Part shown: piece by piece, positions 17,912 through 24,576 of the stretch | Layout: each line of letters starts with the position of its first letter | Numbering within the stretch: the stretch's first letter is position 1 | Source of the DNA: Lentisphaerae bacterium GWF2_57_35 | GTDB taxonomy: Bacteria; Verrucomicrobiota; Kiritimatiellia; CAIQIC01; GWF2-57-35 | NCBI GenBank assembly: GCA_001804865.1 | Contig: MHBK01000043.1 | Coordinates: 289 to 64,288 of the forward strand | Direction of reading: 5' to 3' | DNA: 64,000 nt | Program-made: the position numbers and the translations under genes | The notes under the pieces: generated by a model | The model's database searches: none | Seen by the model: only the letters and a program-made list of their open reading frames with translations | Told to the model about the DNA's origin: nothing

Positions 17912-19039
17912 TCATGTTGGCGACGGCGGCCATGTCTTGAAACATTTAACCAAATCACCGCCTTGCTGTGGATTGTGAGGATCAAGCACGAGGATGGGCG
18001 CTCCTGCATCAAGGTTCAGGTCTTTCAACTCGATCCAGCCCAGACTTGGCACGATCGAACTGTTGATGTAATAGATGATGTTCGTCAAATCGGCAGCACT
18101 GACCCAGTTAGTCTGGCATCCGCGCCATAAAGCTTCAGGCTCGCTGTCTTTATCTTTTTCCGGGTCTCGAAAGGGGATCTGGGCAATCCGCATCAGAGAA
18201 AAGGCTGCGGCGACCGATTCGTTGTAGTTTTTGGGTTCAGGCAGCAATCTGGCGTAGGCCGCCAAGCGTACGAACCGATATTCACCCTCCAAAGACTCTC
18301 CGGGCAATTCTTGACTGCCTCCAAAAACCTTGTATTTTTTCATGCGCTTCAGCATCTCATCCAAGTTCGGATCGTTGGTCATAACGTTGTATTCCGGACC
18401 GTGGTGGATCACTAGTTTGCCATCGACATATTCAATGATCGCAGAATCTCCCGTCGCATCTTCCACCGCAAGATGGGAACCCAGGGTCGCCGAGTGTCCC
18501 AAGGCCGGAGCCTTTACCGCAACGAGTCGAAATTTTCCTTCTTCATGCGCCTGTACCGCCTCTTTGACGGTTTTGAAGTTGTCGAGAACGTACTGCACCC
18601 AAAGAGCATCGCTTAACTCAGGTCGATTATCCTTAGGTTCATGTTTGACTGAAACCAATGTGAGCATATGAGCGGCAAGACCATGTTCATTCAAACCGTC
18701 GCTGACCCCAGCATCAAAACCCGTCATGACCACGCTGCCATACTTCGATATCCACTTGAGCGAATTCGTGCCGAGTCCCTCTACGTCGCCCTTTACGCCA
18801 GGCAAGACGCTCCGTTTACAGTCTCTCTCGAGCCCGCGAGGAAAGACGACCAGTCGTGGCCGTTCGGGCAGCGCCACCGGCAGGTCCATCGATCTTACGA
18901 CGATTTTAGAGACCTCGTTGTTATTAACGAAGGCGCGCGAACAGGCCTGAGCATCCAAGCCTGGCAATAGGACGATTCCCATGGCAATAATCAGAGGCCT
19001 AAACGACGGATTGACCGAGTCATGACGCTTATGATTCAT
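17912..19039 (-). CDS. Secreted choloylglycine-hydrolase family protein (linear amide C-N hydrolase)
   Basis: A 375-residue Ntn hydrolase. The first 32 residues look like a Sec signal peptide (LIIAMGIVLLPGLDAQA), and the next residue is Cys33, followed by SRAF. In this family Cys becomes the N-terminal nucleophile after cleavage, so signal-peptide removal would itself create the active enzyme. Other family marks are VRSMDLPV, GVSDGLNEHGLAAHML, an EDATGDSAIIEYVDG segment and VMTNDPNLDEML. Relatives include penicillin V acylase, bile salt hydrolase and acyl-homoserine lactone acylases, so an amide is probably cut in the periplasm. The start at 19039 follows GGAGA; a longer frame to 19087 would hide the signal peptide. 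Confidence 0.85.
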   Translation of the reverse strand: MNHKRHDSVNPSFRPLIIAMGIVLLPGLDAQACSRAFVNNNEVSKIVVRSMDLPVALPERPRLVVFPRGLERDCKRSVLPGVKGDVEGLGTNSLKWISKYGSVVMTGFDAGVSDGLNEHGLAAHMLTLVSVKHEPKDNRPELSDALWVQYVLDNFKTVKEAVQAHEEGKFRLVAVKAPALGHSATLGSHLAVEDATGDSAIIEYVDGKLVIHHGPEYNVMTNDPNLDEMLKRMKKYKVFGGSQELPGESLEGEYRFVRLAAYARLLPEPKNYNESVAAAFSLMRIAQIPFRDPEKDKDSEPEALWRGCQTNWVSAADLTNIIYYINSSIVPSLGWIELKDLNLDAGAPILVLDPHNPQQGGDLVKCFKTWPPSPT

Positions 19040-19396
19040 CCAATCATCTCCTTCTGTGTAGGAATGCCGGCGTGCATCCACAAGCATGCCTGCGCCGTAA
19101 GCATGCTATAAGCAATCCAATGGTCCTTGTCGATTTGAAAGTGGCCGCGGTCCTTTAAGAAACTCCCTGCGAGTCAAGCCTGAGTCATAATTACAATGGC
19201 TGGCCGCTTGGGGCGCATCTCAGGGCCGCAGATTCATTCCGTTCAATAAGGATCGGGCTTGCGAAATGGAGCCGGAGCGACCTCGCCCCGGCAGCGGGGC
19301 CATGTGGCCCCGCCTCCAACAGTCACGGGCCAGTTTATCCCCAGGTAGGTGTTTTCTGCGGCTGTCCGGATGCACCCGGTCGCCTGCGCGACGCCC
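19040..19396. other. Divergent intergenic region with dispersed repeats
   Basis: This gap between the Ntn hydrolase and nickel transporter genes shows no gene. It holds a GGAGCCGGAGCGACCTCGCC repeat (19268 onward), a perfect palindrome 19294-19313 (GCGGGGCCA-TG-TGGCCCCGC), and one copy of GCGGCTGTCCGGATGCACC (19356-19374), the same sequence that forms the terminal inverted repeats of the element at 40875-41021. The first 120 bases after the hydrolase start are unremarkable and probably carry its promoter. Confidence 0.6.
19268..19313. repeat. GGAGCCGGG-type repeat copy 2 with adjoining GC palindrome
   Basis: GGAGCCGGAGCGACCTCGCC matches the repeats at 9100 and 21890. It is followed at once by a 20-base palindrome with nine-base arms GCGGGGCCA and TGGCCCCGC around a TG centre. 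The two together would form adjacent stable hairpins in RNA. They lie between divergent genes, so a plain terminator role is less likely here than at the other copies. Confidence 0.6.
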
Positions 19397-19425
19397 TTGA
19401 CAGCTTTAAGCGCCGGTAATACTAT
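19397..19425 (+). promoter_or_regulatory. Sigma-70 promoter of the nickel transporter operon
   Basis: TTGACA (19397-19402), 17 bases, then TACTAT (19420-19425): a perfect -35, ideal spacing and a good -10. It is 37 bases before the start of the nikM gene. The NikR-like operator at 19416-19442 covers the -10 and the expected start site. Confidence 0.75.
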
Positions 19426-19442
19426 CACAACATTCGTATTAC
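19416..19442. promoter_or_regulatory. NikR-type operator
   Basis: Inverted repeat GTAATAC, 13 bases, GTATTAC. NikR sites are known as widely spaced short inverted repeats such as GTATGA-N16-TCATAC in enterobacteria, with other half sites in other phyla, and the overall length here (27) is close to the enterobacterial 28. A NikR gene lies at the end of the same locus. Its position over the -10 element fits nickel-dependent repression. Confidence 0.65.
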
Positions 19443-19461
19443 TTAACGAAGGGATTGAATC

Positions 19462-20373
19462 ATGCATATGGCGGATGCATTGCTGGCGCCGGCGGTCGGG
19501 TTGGCGTTTTATGGCGCGGCGGCCGGTTTGCTGGCGGTGTCGGCGCGCCGGACGGCGCGCGAGGGCAGCTACGAGCGGAAGATTCCGCTGATGGGCGTGT
19601 TGGGCGCGTTTGTGTTTGCGGCGCAGATGATCAATTTTGCCGTGCCGGGCACGGGGTCGAGCGGGCACATTGGCGGCGGGCTGCTGCTGGCGATTTTGTT
19701 GGGGCCCTGGGCGGCCTTCCTCGTGATTGCCTCGGTGCTGACGATTCAATGCCTCTTCTTTGCGGATGGCGGGCTTTTGGCGTTGGGGTGCAACCTGTTC
19801 AACTTGGGCTTTTGGCCTTCGTTTGTCGGCTTGGCGCTGTACCGCAAGCTGTATGGACCGAGTGTCGGACGGCTGGCGCTGGCGGCCATTTTGGCGGCGG
19901 TCGTATCCCTTGAGCTGGGGGCGTTCAGCGTCGTGTTTGAAACGCTTCTTTCCGGACGTTCCGAGTTGCCGTTTTCCCGTTTTGGCGCGGTGATGCTGGG
20001 CATTCACCTGCCGATCGCCGTGGTGGAAGGCTTGGTGACGGCCGGCGTCGTTCAGTTTGTAACCCGCCTGATGCCTGACCGCGTGGAGCTGGCGCCGGCT
20101 GCGCCCCGGCGATCCGGTGCGCTGGCGTTGGTCACGGTGCTGGGCTGCGCACTGTTTATCGGCACGGTGGGCGCCTGGTTTGCGTCGAGCCGGCCCGACG
20201 GATTGGAGTGGTCGATTGCCCGCGTGACCGGACAGGTGGAGCTGGCGGACTCGACCGCCGGCTTGTCCGCGGCAGGCTTGGTTGGCGCTTTGGCGGTCGC
20301 GGCCGTGGTATTTCTGTTGGGCGCGCTTCTGCGCGTGACGCGCGGTCACCAACATGGAGCCCATGTCGGATGA
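19462..20373 (+). CDS. ECF nickel transporter substrate-specific subunit NikM fused to NikN-like domain
   Basis: A 303-residue membrane protein beginning MHMADALLAP. The His2/Met/Ala/Asp start is the metal-binding hallmark of CbiM/NikM. The first ~210 residues are the seven-helix CbiM/NikM part. The last ~90 residues contain PDGLEWSIARV with flanking helices, the segment normally found in the separate NikN (PDGLE) protein, so this is the fused NikMN form. Nickel rather than cobalt is inferred from the downstream nikR and the NikR-like operator in the promoter. The stop overlaps the nikQ start (ATGA). Confidence 0.88.
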   Translation: MHMADALLAPAVGLAFYGAAAGLLAVSARRTAREGSYERKIPLMGVLGAFVFAAQMINFAVPGTGSSGHIGGGLLLAILLGPWAAFLVIASVLTIQCLFFADGGLLALGCNLFNLGFWPSFVGLALYRKLYGPSVGRLALAAILAAVVSLELGAFSVVFETLLSGRSELPFSRFGAVMLGIHLPIAVVEGLVTAGVVQFVTRLMPDRVELAPAAPRRSGALALVTVLGCALFIGTVGAWFASSRPDGLEWSIARVTGQVELADSTAGLSAAGLVGALAVAAVVFLLGALLRVTRGHQHGAHVG

Positions 20374-21167
20374 GCTGTCACGCCGCCCAGGAACTGGATT
20401 TGCTCGGTTACGGGGACAGCGTCATACACCGGCTGGACGGGCGCGCCAAGCTCTTGGGCGCCATGGTGTATGTGATCTGCGTGGCGTCGTTTCCGAAATA
20501 CGCCGTCGCCGACTTGATTCCGTTTTCCGTTTTCCCTTTGGTCCTGGGCGTTCTGGGCGGAGTCCCGGGCCATTTGATCCTGCGCTTGCTCTGCCTGGCC
20601 GCGCCGTTGGCCGTGCTGGTGGGTTTGTTCAATCCGCTGCTGGATACCGCGCCGGCCGTTCAGATCGGGACCCTAACCTTGGGCGCGGGCTGGCTTTCCT
20701 TTTTGTCCATCGTGCTTCGTTTTGCCTTGTCGTTGAGCATGGTCCTGGTGGTGGTGGCGACGACGTCGCTGCCGGGGTTGCTGCACGGGCTGTTGCAGTT
20801 GGGCGTGCCTCGCCCGTTTGTCACGCAACTTCAGTTTTTGTATCGATATCTTTTCCTGCTGGTTGAAGAAGGCCAGCACCTCTCCCGCGCCCGGCAGTTG
20901 AGAAATCCCACCCGCCGCCATGTTTCCCTCGGGGTCTTGCCGAAGCTGCTTTCCGCCCTGCTTTGGCACACCTGGGAACGTGCAGAAAAAGTATTTCTTT
21001 GCATGAAGGTCCGGGGCTTCCAGGGAGATTTCCCTTTGTCCCAATCTCGGCGGTTCAGAATAAACGACGGCTTGTTTCTGGGGGCGATGGCGTTGCTTTG
21101 CGTCCTGCTGCGCAGCCTGCCGTTGGTGCAATGGCTGGGGCAATTCATTCTGGAGAAAACAACATGA
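20370..21167 (+). CDS. ECF transporter transmembrane (T) component NikQ/CbiQ
   Basis: A 265-residue inner-membrane protein with about five to six helices. It has the CbiQ pattern: an N-terminal [14 protein letters not shown], and the C-terminal coupling motif with Ala-Arg-Gly replaced in part (LSRARQLRN, then [13 protein letters not shown], where KVRGF corresponds to the second A-R-G motif). It links the metal-binding NikM to the ATPase. The open frame extends 162 bases further 5' but overlaps nikM, so the ATG at 20370 sharing bases with the nikM stop is the right start. Its stop overlaps the nikO start. Confidence 0.88.
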   Translation: MSCHAAQELDLLGYGDSVIHRLDGRAKLLGAMVYVICVASFPKYAVADLIPFSVFPLVLGVLGGVPGHLILRLLCLAAPLAVLVGLFNPLLDTAPAVQIGTLTLGAGWLSFLSIVLRFALSLSMVLVVVATTSLPGLLHGLLQLGVPRPFVTQLQFLYRYLFLLVEEGQHLSRARQLRNPTRRHVSLGVLPKLLSALLWHTWERAEKVFLCMKVRGFQGDFPLSQSRRFRINDGLFLGAMALLCVLLRSLPLVQWLGQFILEKTT

Positions 21168-21886
21168 ACGCCGCGCTGGAAATGGAAAAACTGGAATTTA
21201 CCTATCACGACGGAACCCAGGCGTTGAACGGCTTTTCGGCGACCATTGAAGAGGGCGAGTGCGTCGGGTTGGTTGGCCCCAACGGCGCCGGCAAGACGAC
21301 CCTGGTCCTATCGCTGGCCGGCTTTCTCGAACCCGCCGCCGGACAAATCTGCGTACACGGCGAAACGCTGAACGCTCGGACGCTTCCGCATATCCGGCAG
21401 CAGATCGGCTTCACCTTTCACGATCCCGACGACCAGCTTTTCATGCCCACGGTGCTGGAAGACGTCTGCTTCGGGCCGTTGAATGCCGGGCGTTCCGATG
21501 TGGAAGCTCAAGCTCGATGCCTGCTGGAAACCCTGGAAATCTCCGGCTTGGCCGACCGCTTTCCCGGCCATCTCTCCGCCGGTCAAAAACGGCTGGCCAC
21601 TTTGGCCGGGGTTCTGATTATGAATCCCTCGGTGTTGGTTCTTGACGAGCCGACCGCTTTCCTTGACCCGCACGCACGCCGTCAGGTGATCGAACACCTG
21701 CGTAAACTGTCCCCGTCGCGTTTGATCGTCACCCACGACATGGAACTGGTGCTCGAACTTTGCGCGAAAGTGATCGTGATCTCCCAAGGCCGCAACGTCG
21801 CCGAAGGCAAGCCCCCCGGCGTGCTTGCCGACGCCGCGCTGATGGCCGCCCACCGGCTGGAGGTTCCTTATTCGCTGCGGCGCTAA
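21164..21886 (+). CDS. ECF nickel transporter ATP-binding protein NikO/CbiO
   Basis: A 240-residue ATPase with Walker [11 protein letters not shown]-loop region [23 protein letters not shown] (the F-Q/H-DPDDQ form is typical of ECF CbiO/EcfA proteins), signature [15 protein letters not shown] and Walker [14 protein letters not shown] with switch THDMEL. It drives nickel import with the products of the two genes before it. The ATG at 21164 overlaps the nikQ stop, so an in-frame upstream extension is not used. A dispersed hairpin and a palindrome array separate it from nikR. Confidence 0.9.
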   Translation: MNAALEMEKLEFTYHDGTQALNGFSATIEEGECVGLVGPNGAGKTTLVLSLAGFLEPAAGQICVHGETLNARTLPHIRQQIGFTFHDPDDQLFMPTVLEDVCFGPLNAGRSDVEAQARCLLETLEISGLADRFPGHLSAGQKRLATLAGVLIMNPSVLVLDEPTAFLDPHARRQVIEHLRKLSPSRLIVTHDMELVLELCAKVIVISQGRNVAEGKPPGVLADAALMAAHRLEVPYSLRR

Positions 21887-21889
21887 AAC

Positions 21890-21915
21890 GGGGCCGGGAC
21901 GACCTCGTCCCGGTT
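21890..21915. repeat. GGAGCCGGG-type hairpin repeat, copy 3
   Basis: GGGGCCGGGACGACCTCGTC and CCGG, four bases after the nikO stop. It shares the CGACCTCG core with the copies at 9100 and 19268, and here the arms GCCGGGACGA/TCGTCCCGG pair well. It may end the nikMQO transcript before the nikR regulatory array. Confidence 0.65.
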
Positions 21916-21921
21916 CTTCGA

Positions 21922-22002
21922 TTTTCCAACGATTGGAAAATGTTCTCGCGATTTTTCCAACGATTGGAAAAAATGGCCCCCAGTTTTCCAACCATTGGAA
22001 AA
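21922..22002. promoter_or_regulatory. Array of three 19-base palindromes at exact 31-base spacing upstream of nikR
   Basis: TTTTCCAACGATTGGAAAA is at 21922-21940 and 21953-21971, and TTTTCCAACCATTGGAAAA at 21984-22002. Start-to-start distance is 31 bases both times, close to three helical turns, so the sites face the same side of the DNA. The 12-base spacers between them are unrelated in sequence, so selection acts on the sites and their spacing. The array ends 16 bases before the nikR start codon. It does not resemble the NikR-like site at 19416. I saw no other copy in the window. Confidence 0.7.
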
Positions 22003-22018
22003 CGGAAAGGCAGGCGTT

Positions 22019-22429
22019 ATGGCGGAGCGATTTTCGACGTCCTTGGAACCCGAACTGTTGAAGCAATTCGACCGGTTCATCGATAAAAATGGCTACGAAA
22101 ACCGGTCGGAGGCGGTGCGCGACCTGATTCGCCGCGCGCTGATCGCCGAAGAGTGGGAGGCGGGGGCGGAGGTCGTCGGCGTGGTGACGCTGGTCTTCGA
22201 TCATCATCAGCGGCAGTTGCAGGATCAAGTCACGGAGGCGCAGCACGAATTTCATCACGAAGTGGTGTCCACCACGCACGTCCACCTGGACCACCATAAT
22301 TGCCTGGAGGTGGTGATTGTCCGCGGCAAGGCCGGCCGCGTGCGCGAGATGGCCCAGCGGCTGATCGCGTTGCGCGGGGTGAAGGACGGGCATTTGACCA
22401 CGACCAGCACGGGGCGGAATTTGGCGTAA
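22019..22429 (+). CDS. nikR: Nickel-responsive regulator NikR
   Basis: A 136-residue ribbon-helix-helix repressor. The N-terminal DNA-binding strand is ERFSTSLEPELLKQFD, with ENRSEAVRDLIRRAL as the two helices. The C-terminal ACT-like domain carries the four high-affinity nickel ligands at the same numbers as in E. coli NikR: His76, His87, His89 and Cys95 (THVHLDHHNCLE). With nickel bound it should repress uptake, most likely through the inverted repeat before nikM. The ATG at 22019 is preceded by AAAGGCAGG. The longer frame from 21995 runs through the palindrome array and is not used. Confidence 0.95.
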   Translation: MAERFSTSLEPELLKQFDRFIDKNGYENRSEAVRDLIRRALIAEEWEAGAEVVGVVTLVFDHHQRQLQDQVTEAQHEFHHEVVSTTHVHLDHHNCLEVVIVRGKAGRVREMAQRLIALRGVKDGHLTTTSTGRNLA

Positions 22430-22442
22430 CAGCAGTCTAAAG

Positions 22443-22473
22443 AGTCCAAAGTCCAAGTAGTCCAAAGTCCAAG
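22443..22473. repeat. Tandem AGTCCAAAGTCCAAG repeat
   Basis: AGTCCAAAGTCCAAG occurs at 22443-22457 and again at 22459-22473, in the short gap between the convergent nikR and mscL genes. Its complement occurs at 24541-24575. Each unit is itself made of TCCAAAG/TCCAAG steps. Confidence 0.7.
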
Positions 22474-22486
22474 GTTGGGCGTGGGC

Positions 22487-22912
22487 TTAGGGCGACTTTT
22501 TCAATGCGTCGCGGATTTCCATGAGCAGCTTTTCCTGGGTGGAGGGAGCGGGGGGCTCGGCCGGTTTGGCGGCTTCTTTTTTTCGGGCCAGGTTGATGGC
22601 TTTCACGACCAGGAAGATCGCGAAGGCCACAATGAGAAAATTGATGACGTTGTTGAGGAACATGCCGTAGTTCAAGGTGGCCGCGTTGGCCGCCTTGGCC
22701 TCGGCGAGAGTATCGAAGCGAACTTTGCCCAAGGTAATAAACCGTTCTGAAAAATCCATCGAACCGGTGAGGACGCCCAGCGGCGGCATGATGACGTCGC
22801 TGACCAGCGACGAGACGATTTTCCCGAACGCTCCGCCGATGATAAAGCCCACGGCCATATCGATGACATTGCCGCGCATGGCAAATTCTTTAAATTCCTT
22901 GGTGACGCTCAT
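22487..22912 (-). CDS. mscL: Large-conductance mechanosensitive channel
   Basis: A 141-residue inner-membrane channel that opens under high membrane tension to release solutes after osmotic downshock. The hallmark N-terminal [32 protein letters not shown] helix is present in full, followed by DVIMPPLG, a periplasmic loop with an Ala-rich insert ([14 protein letters not shown]), the second helix [18 protein letters not shown], and a short C-terminal amphipathic helix [14 protein letters not shown]. The ATG at 22912 follows AAGGAGA; a longer frame to 22954 has no support. Confidence 0.97.
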   Translation of the reverse strand: MSVTKEFKEFAMRGNVIDMAVGFIIGGAFGKIVSSLVSDVIMPPLGVLTGSMDFSERFITLGKVRFDTLAEAKAANAATLNYGMFLNNVINFLIVAFAIFLVVKAINLARKKEAAKPAEPPAPSTQEKLLMEIRDALKKSP

Positions 22913-23079
22913 GAAGGTATCTCCTTTTTTAACGATGTTCTGCCTCCCCAGCACTCTTTCGGGAACAATACGATCAATAAGAAGTGCGTCAAGCTTGTCT
23001 GCGGATGCTTTGGCCGGAACAAATTCAACGCTCGCATGTTATTCGGGTAACATGCATAGATCAATCCAAGGAGGCGTCC

Positions 23080-23300
23080 ATGAGCGAACAAGGCAGGCGG
23101 CGTTTTTCTGTTTATCATACGATGGGAACTCTGGGGACGGCATTCATCGTGATCTTATGCATTGTCATGGGGGGGCGGCGCCGGATTTATCAATGCGCCC
23201 AGCATCATGTGCACTTTCGGCATAACCTTTTTTTTACTGCTGGCCAGTTTCAATGAAGATTTCCTGCAATTCATTCCCGATTCGTTCCTGCAGTCTTGTG
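23080..23300 (+). pseudogene. Frameshifted remnant of a MotA-like membrane protein
   Basis: A good ribosome site (AAGGAGG) precedes ATG 23080. The frame reads a helix TLGTAFIVILCIVMGG, then shifts in a run of seven G at about 23169-23175. In the next frame the text continues GAGFINAPSIMCTFGITFFLLLASF. Joined, this looks like the first helices of MotA/TolQ-type proteins (G-G-x3-FI-x-PS-x6-G-G/F). Without correction the first frame stops at 23256. The rest of the gene is absent; a 34-base palindrome and unrelated DNA follow. A sequencing error in the G run would repair only this short piece, so it remains a fragment either way. The family call is tentative. Confidence 0.45.
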
Positions 23301-23328
23301 ACCATGCCCTGACCGTCATTCAATACCC

Positions 23329-23362
23329 CCCTGTGTCACACTTTGCGAAGTGTGACACAGGG
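23329..23362. repeat. 34-base palindrome with TCACACTTTGC core, copy 2
   Basis: Same length and same TCACACTTTG...AAGTGTGA core as the palindrome at 13573, with one G-T pair near the centre (CTTTGCGAAG) and different but complementary outer arms. It lies inside the degraded region after the MotA-like remnant. Confidence 0.7.
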
Positions 23363-23437
23363 CTTGTAGATGAACGCGAGCCGTTTTACCCACAGCCGTT
23401 GCATTTCGCGAGCCGAACGATGGGTTTGAATAAAAGG

Positions 23438-23467
23438 CTGGAGCCGGGTCAATTGACCCGGCTCCAG
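23438..23467. repeat. 30-base perfect palindrome of the GGAGCCGGG family
   Basis: CTGGAGCCGGGTCAA and its exact complement, with no loop. The arm GGAGCCGGG matches the left arm of the dispersed repeats at 9100, 19268 and 21890. It lies 46 bases after the stop of the NmrA-like gene on the minus strand and may end that transcript. Confidence 0.7.
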
Positions 23468-23512
23468 ATGAATGAAAGTCCTTCTTATGACTTCGCCGTT
23501 CGCCGCTTATTG

Positions 23513-24433
23513 TTAGGCCACTTTTCGTCGCCAGCTCTCATGGTATGCGGCGGCGAATTCCTGGGCGAATTCCTCCAACGAGGTTGGCGTTGTGTTTTCA
23601 GCAGATCGTATCTCAAGTGGACGAATCCTTCCTTCATTTAAACTCCTTTCCATTTCCACCATCAGCCGAGCTGAATCATGACTCATTCCGGCCAAAACCA
23701 TTTCCTTCTCGGCCTCTTCATAACTAACTTGGCGATATTGTATTTCCGGTCGCGCTATCGCATGGCCAAGAATTTTAACCACGTCCGGCATGGCCAGATC
23801 GCGCTGTCCTTGCAATTCCTTGACGACTTTCCCGGTAAACGACCGTTCAATCATGTAGTGGGCCGCACGGTCGCCGATGTCGCGGGTTGCGATCAGCGGC
23901 AGTCTCAAATCCGCCCTGAGCGGAGACGGGACAATGCCTTTCGCTCGAATGGCCGGCAGGCTCATCAGTAGGTTTTCCATGAAGAAGCCTGCTCTCAAAT
24001 GAAGGACATGAACATCCTCCAAGTCGTTCAGGGCTTGTTCCATGTAATGAAGCCCCACAATGGGCCCCGTTCCTTCCATTAATTCCGCGCCCATGCTGCT
24101 TAGATTCACCACATATTTCACTCCGGCCTCTTTGATGGCCCATGTCATGGCATTGGCCATCCGCTTTTGGTGTTCGCGTACGTTTTCAGAGGACTGCTCG
24201 GGTGGAATCATGGTGAAGAGAACTTCTCCGCGGAAGGCCTCGCTCATCGCTTTTGAATCGGCCAGGGAACCCGTGAACATTTCGGCTCCCTGGTCGACAT
24301 AGGCGCGAAGGCCTTCAACGTGTCGTCCGATTACACGGACTTTCTTGCCGGCCTCCAGCAGGCGCTTGGCAACTTGACTTCCCACATGTCCTCGCGCCCC
24401 GGTAACCACATAGCTTGCGTTTTCAGTTGTCAT
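23513..24433 (-). CDS. NmrA-like NAD(P)-binding Rossmann protein
   Basis: A 306-residue atypical short-chain dehydrogenase. The N-terminal glycine motif is VVTGARGHVGSQVAKRLLEAGKKVRVIGR, the NmrA form G-x2-G-x2-G with an Arg that favours NADP. There is no Tyr-x3-Lys catalytic pair in the usual place, and NLSSMGAELMEG replaces it, as in NmrA/HSCARG-type redox sensors and isoflavone-reductase relatives. It is cytoplasmic and could be a redox-sensing or NAD(P)H-using protein. It stands alone between unrelated genes. The start is supported by GGGAGG eight bases upstream. Confidence 0.8.
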   Translation of the reverse strand: MTTENASYVVTGARGHVGSQVAKRLLEAGKKVRVIGRHVEGLRAYVDQGAEMFTGSLADSKAMSEAFRGEVLFTMIPPEQSSENVREHQKRMANAMTWAIKEAGVKYVVNLSSMGAELMEGTGPIVGLHYMEQALNDLEDVHVLHLRAGFFMENLLMSLPAIRAKGIVPSPLRADLRLPLIATRDIGDRAAHYMIERSFTGKVVKELQGQRDLAMPDVVKILGHAIARPEIQYRQVSYEEAEKEMVLAGMSHDSARLMVEMERSLNEGRIRPLEIRSAENTTPTSLEEFAQEFAAAYHESWRRKVA

Positions 24434-24540
24434 ACAATCTCCCTCCTGAAAACGAATCTGTCTTCACCAGCAACATACGCGCTCTGATTGATTGCGCAAG
24501 GGAAGAAAACCAGGGAAAATATGGGAACATCCAACAACAA

Positions 24541-24575
24541 ACTTTGGACCTTGGACTCTTGGACTTTGGACTCTT
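24541..24575. repeat. Complement copy of the TCCAAAGTCCAAG tandem repeat
   Basis: ACTTTGGACCTTGGACTCTT and GGACTTTGGACTC, read on the other strand, give the same AGTCCAAAGTCCAAG units as at 22443. It abuts the 3' end of the pullulanase-like gene. Both copies lie just after gene ends. Confidence 0.65.
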
Positions 24576-24576
24576 T

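Noticed and set aside
21922..22002. Three evenly spaced repeats as a CRISPR array
   Set aside because: The repeats are 19-base palindromes with 12-base spacers, too short for CRISPR, and there are no cas genes.
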